Source of the DNA: DASUGM01 sp036274055 | GTDB lineage: Bacteria > Acidobacteriota > Vicinamibacteria > Vicinamibacterales > SCN-69-37 | DNA length: 6,982 nucleotides | Assembly: GCA_036274055.1 (NCBI GenBank) | Contig: DASUGM010000239.1 | Coordinates: forward strand, 1-6,982 | Reading direction: 5' to 3' | Shown: positions 5,732 through 6,982 of the stretch, piece after piece | Layout: every line of letters starts with the position of its first letter | How positions within the stretch are numbered: the first letter of the stretch is position 1 | Notes under the pieces: generated by a model | Seen by the model: the letters and a program-made list of their open reading frames with translations, nothing else | Told to the model about the DNA's origin: nothing | The model's database searches: none | Made by a program: the position numbers and the translations under genes

Positions 5732-5807
5732 GGTGAGCGTAGCTCAATGGTAGAGCACCGGACTGTGGCTCCGGTGGTTGCGGGTTCGATCCCCGTCGCT
5801 CACCCCA
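5732..5807 (+). tRNA. tRNA-His (anticodon GTG)
   Basis: The cloverleaf is complete. Acceptor GTGAGCG (5733-5739) pairs with CGCTCAC (5797-5803). The D-stem is GCTC/GAGC, the anticodon stem CCGGA/TCCGG encloses loop CTGTGGC with anticodon GTG, and the T-arm GCGGG-TTCGATC-CCCGT includes one G-T pair. Histidine identity is confirmed by the extra G-1 (5732) opposite discriminator C73 (5804). CCA (5805-5807) is encoded. A weak -10-like TAAACT lies at 5713-5718, with no clear -35. Confidence 0.97.
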
Positions 5808-5970
5808 TCTCCCCCGAACAACCTGCGATCCGTGACTTGGCGCTGCCAAGAGAGAGCAGACCTTCGGCATCGCCAGGCTGAATTTACAGTCCTCGTGTAG
5901 CGTGGTTTTGAGGTCGTCCGTGTTCATCGCTCCCCAGCCGTCGGGAACTCGTCTTGCATCTTTGCGGCGA
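5808..5970. other. Gap between tRNA-His and the dehydrogenase gene
   Basis: The gap holds a 6-bp perfect stem with a 3-base loop (CTTGGC at 5836-5841, GCCAAG at 5845-5850) 28 bases after the tRNA. No T-run follows it, so it is a doubtful terminator. On the minus strand an ATG at 5927 with GGGGAG just upstream opens a frame that runs through the tRNA complement; this part is discussed as a finding. No other gene or clear promoter is visible. Confidence 0.4.
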
Positions 5971-6982
5971 ATGACTCGCTGGCGCCTTGCCCTGCCGCTG
6001 TCCAGCTGCATCGTCCTATCCGGATTGCTCGCGGCCTGCTCGGCCCAGGCGCCATCAACGCCGCCGCCGCCAGCCGACGGCGTCCGCGCCCCGGCGTCGC
6101 CGGTCGCGTCGACGTCGCAGCGAGGCTGTGACCCCGGCAATGGCGGGTTGACGCTCCCTGAAGGGTTCTGCGCGTCGGTATTTGCCGACAACATCGGCCA
6201 CGCCCGGCATCTCGTGGTCGCGCCCAACGGCGACGTCTACGTCAACACGACGAGCAGCAAGGCCAGCGACTTCCTGGGGGCAGAAGGCGGCTTCATCGTC
6301 GGGCTGCGCGACAGTGACCATGATGGCCACGCGGAATCGATTCAGCGCTTTGGCGAGCACTACGTTCCCGGCCAACCCGGCGGCGGCACCGGCATTGCCG
6401 TTCACAACGGCGCGCTCTACGTGGAGGCCGATGCGACGATCGTCCGTTACTGGCTCGGCGGCGACGTGGTGCCGGCGGCGGAACCGGAAGTCGTCGTGCG
6501 CGGGCTGCCGAAGCAGGGCGATCACGGCGCCCATCCGTTTGCCATCGGCGCGGACGGCGCGCTCTTCGTCAACTCCGGCTCCGCCACCAACGCCTGCCAG
6601 CTGCGCAATCGCATCGCCGGCTCGCGTGGAATGAAGCCGTGTCCGGAGTTGTCGACGCGCGCCGGAATCTGGCGATACGACGCCGCGAAAACTGAGCAGC
6701 CGTTTACGTCGAGCGAGCGATTTGCGACTGGCCTGCGGAACACCGTCGCACTGGCGGTGATGCCGGGCGAAAATGTGCTTTTTGGCGCAGTGAACGACCG
6801 CGATCAGCTCAGCGACAACTGGCCCGCGCTCTACAACGACGCGCAGAACAACGACCTGCCGGCGGAGCAGTTGGTGCGTATCGAGAAAAACCGCGATTAC
6901 GGCTGGCCGTACTGCTATTTCGATCCTCAGCAGCAGCGCCACGTGCTCGCGCCCGAGTTTGGCGGCGACGGCGGCAAAGCCG
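5971..6982 (+). CDS. PQQ-dependent sugar (sorbosone-type) dehydrogenase-like lipoprotein, 3' end missing
   Basis: The frame is open to the window edge (337 codons seen, incomplete at the right). Residues 1-23 are a lipoprotein signal with hydrophobic core LPLSSCIVLSGLLAAC; Leu20-Ala-Ala-Cys23 is the lipobox. A Pro/Ala/Ser-rich tether to about residue 50 follows. The rest resembles a soluble glucose/sorbosone dehydrogenase beta-propeller: LTLPEGF (60-66), ARHLVVAPNGDVYV (78-91), the Ca-type loop DSDHDGHAE (114-122), GDHGAHPFAIGADGALFVN (183-201) with a His in the region of the catalytic base, GLRNTVAL (254-261) whose Arg-Asn corresponds to the PQQ-contacting pair of soluble glucose dehydrogenase, and NDRDQL plus DYGWPY. 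The likely role is oxidation of a sugar or alcohol by PQQ at the outer membrane or periplasmic face. PQQ use is by family only. The start ATG 5971 is chosen because it gives a compact signal peptide; there is no Shine-Dalgarno, and GTG 5920 is an in-frame alternative. Confidence 0.88.
   Translation, partial: MTRWRLALPLSSCIVLSGLLAACSAQAPSTPPPPADGVRAPASPVASTSQRGCDPGNGGLTLPEGFCASVFADNIGHARHLVVAPNGDVYVNTTSSKASDFLGAEGGFIVGLRDSDHDGHAESIQRFGEHYVPGQPGGGTGIAVHNGALYVEADATIVRYWLGGDVVPAAEPEVVVRGLPKQGDHGAHPFAIGADGALFVNSGSATNACQLRNRIAGSRGMKPCPELSTRAGIWRYDAAKTEQPFTSSERFATGLRNTVALAVMPGENVLFGAVNDRDQLSDNWPALYNDAQNNDLPAEQLVRIEKNRDYGWPYCYFDPQQQRHVLAPEFGGDGGKA

Noticed and set aside
5732..5807. tRNA-His as an integration site
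   Set aside because: No second copy of the tRNA 3' end, no integrase and no change in composition is visible within the window.
5712..6227. Minus-strand 171-codon frame ending in a RRGSNPQPPEPQSGALPLS-type tail
   Set aside because: The tail is the translated complement of tRNA-His, a well-known artefact in annotated proteomes. Only the first part upstream of the tRNA is kept as a weak finding.
6055..6942. 295-codon minus-strand frame opposite the dehydrogenase
   Set aside because: The plus-strand frame has a lipobox and dehydrogenase motifs; this is its shadow.
1..6982. CRISPR array or insertion sequence
   Set aside because: No regularly spaced direct repeats of CRISPR length and no transposase frame or terminal repeats with target duplications were seen.

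Overview
The window is GC-rich bacterial chromosomal DNA with six protein genes (one running off the right edge) and one tRNA gene. Its core is a two-gene bacterial NHEJ locus. An ATP-dependent DNA ligase/polymerase (ligD, minus strand, 61-2220) and Ku (plus strand, 2375-3235) are divergently arranged around a 154-bp shared regulatory gap. The GC-rich composition, the LigD with Lig-Pol order and no nuclease domain, the ExeA-type ATPase with a proline-rich linker, the sorbosone-dehydrogenase-type lipoprotein and the leaderless-looking promoters would fit an Acidobacteriota-like soil bacterium. That assignment is inference; a deltaproteobacterium or another GC-rich soil lineage cannot be excluded.

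Layout, left to right. Bases 1-47 hold two overlapping, mutually exclusive hairpins that look like a terminator for ligD. Next come ligD (-), the ligD/ku gap with two inverted repeats and a ku promoter, and ku (+). A small plus-strand gene of 161 codons (3269-3754) follows. Its apparent promoter overlaps the ku stop codon and its GTG start sits where the transcript should begin. Its 3' end overlaps by 39 bp the 3' end of a convergent ExeA-like AAA ATPase gene (3716-5146, -), which also has a TATAAT box only six bases from its GTG start. Bases 5147-5356 appear non-coding and contain a 55-bp imperfect inverted repeat built from GTGCG units. Then come a three-helix small membrane protein (5357-5656, +), a 13-bp perfect GC hairpin, tRNA-His(GTG) with encoded G-1 and CCA, a 163-bp gap, and the 5' part of a lipoprotein-type PQQ-dependent sugar dehydrogenase-like gene (5971 to the window end, +).

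Functionally, Ku would bind double-strand ends and recruit LigD, whose polymerase domain fills in and whose ligase domain seals. The ExeA-like protein, the membrane protein and the dehydrogenase look unrelated to NHEJ. The most unusual item is the small gene after ku. From memory of the family, its sequence resembles the domain that follows the ATPase core in large HerA/DUF87/DUF853-type ATP-binding proteins, but without the ATPase and without the long coiled coil that normally splits the domain. This makes it a candidate stand-alone miniature partner of Ku/LigD or of an unlinked ATPase. No database search was possible, so this reading is a hypothesis.
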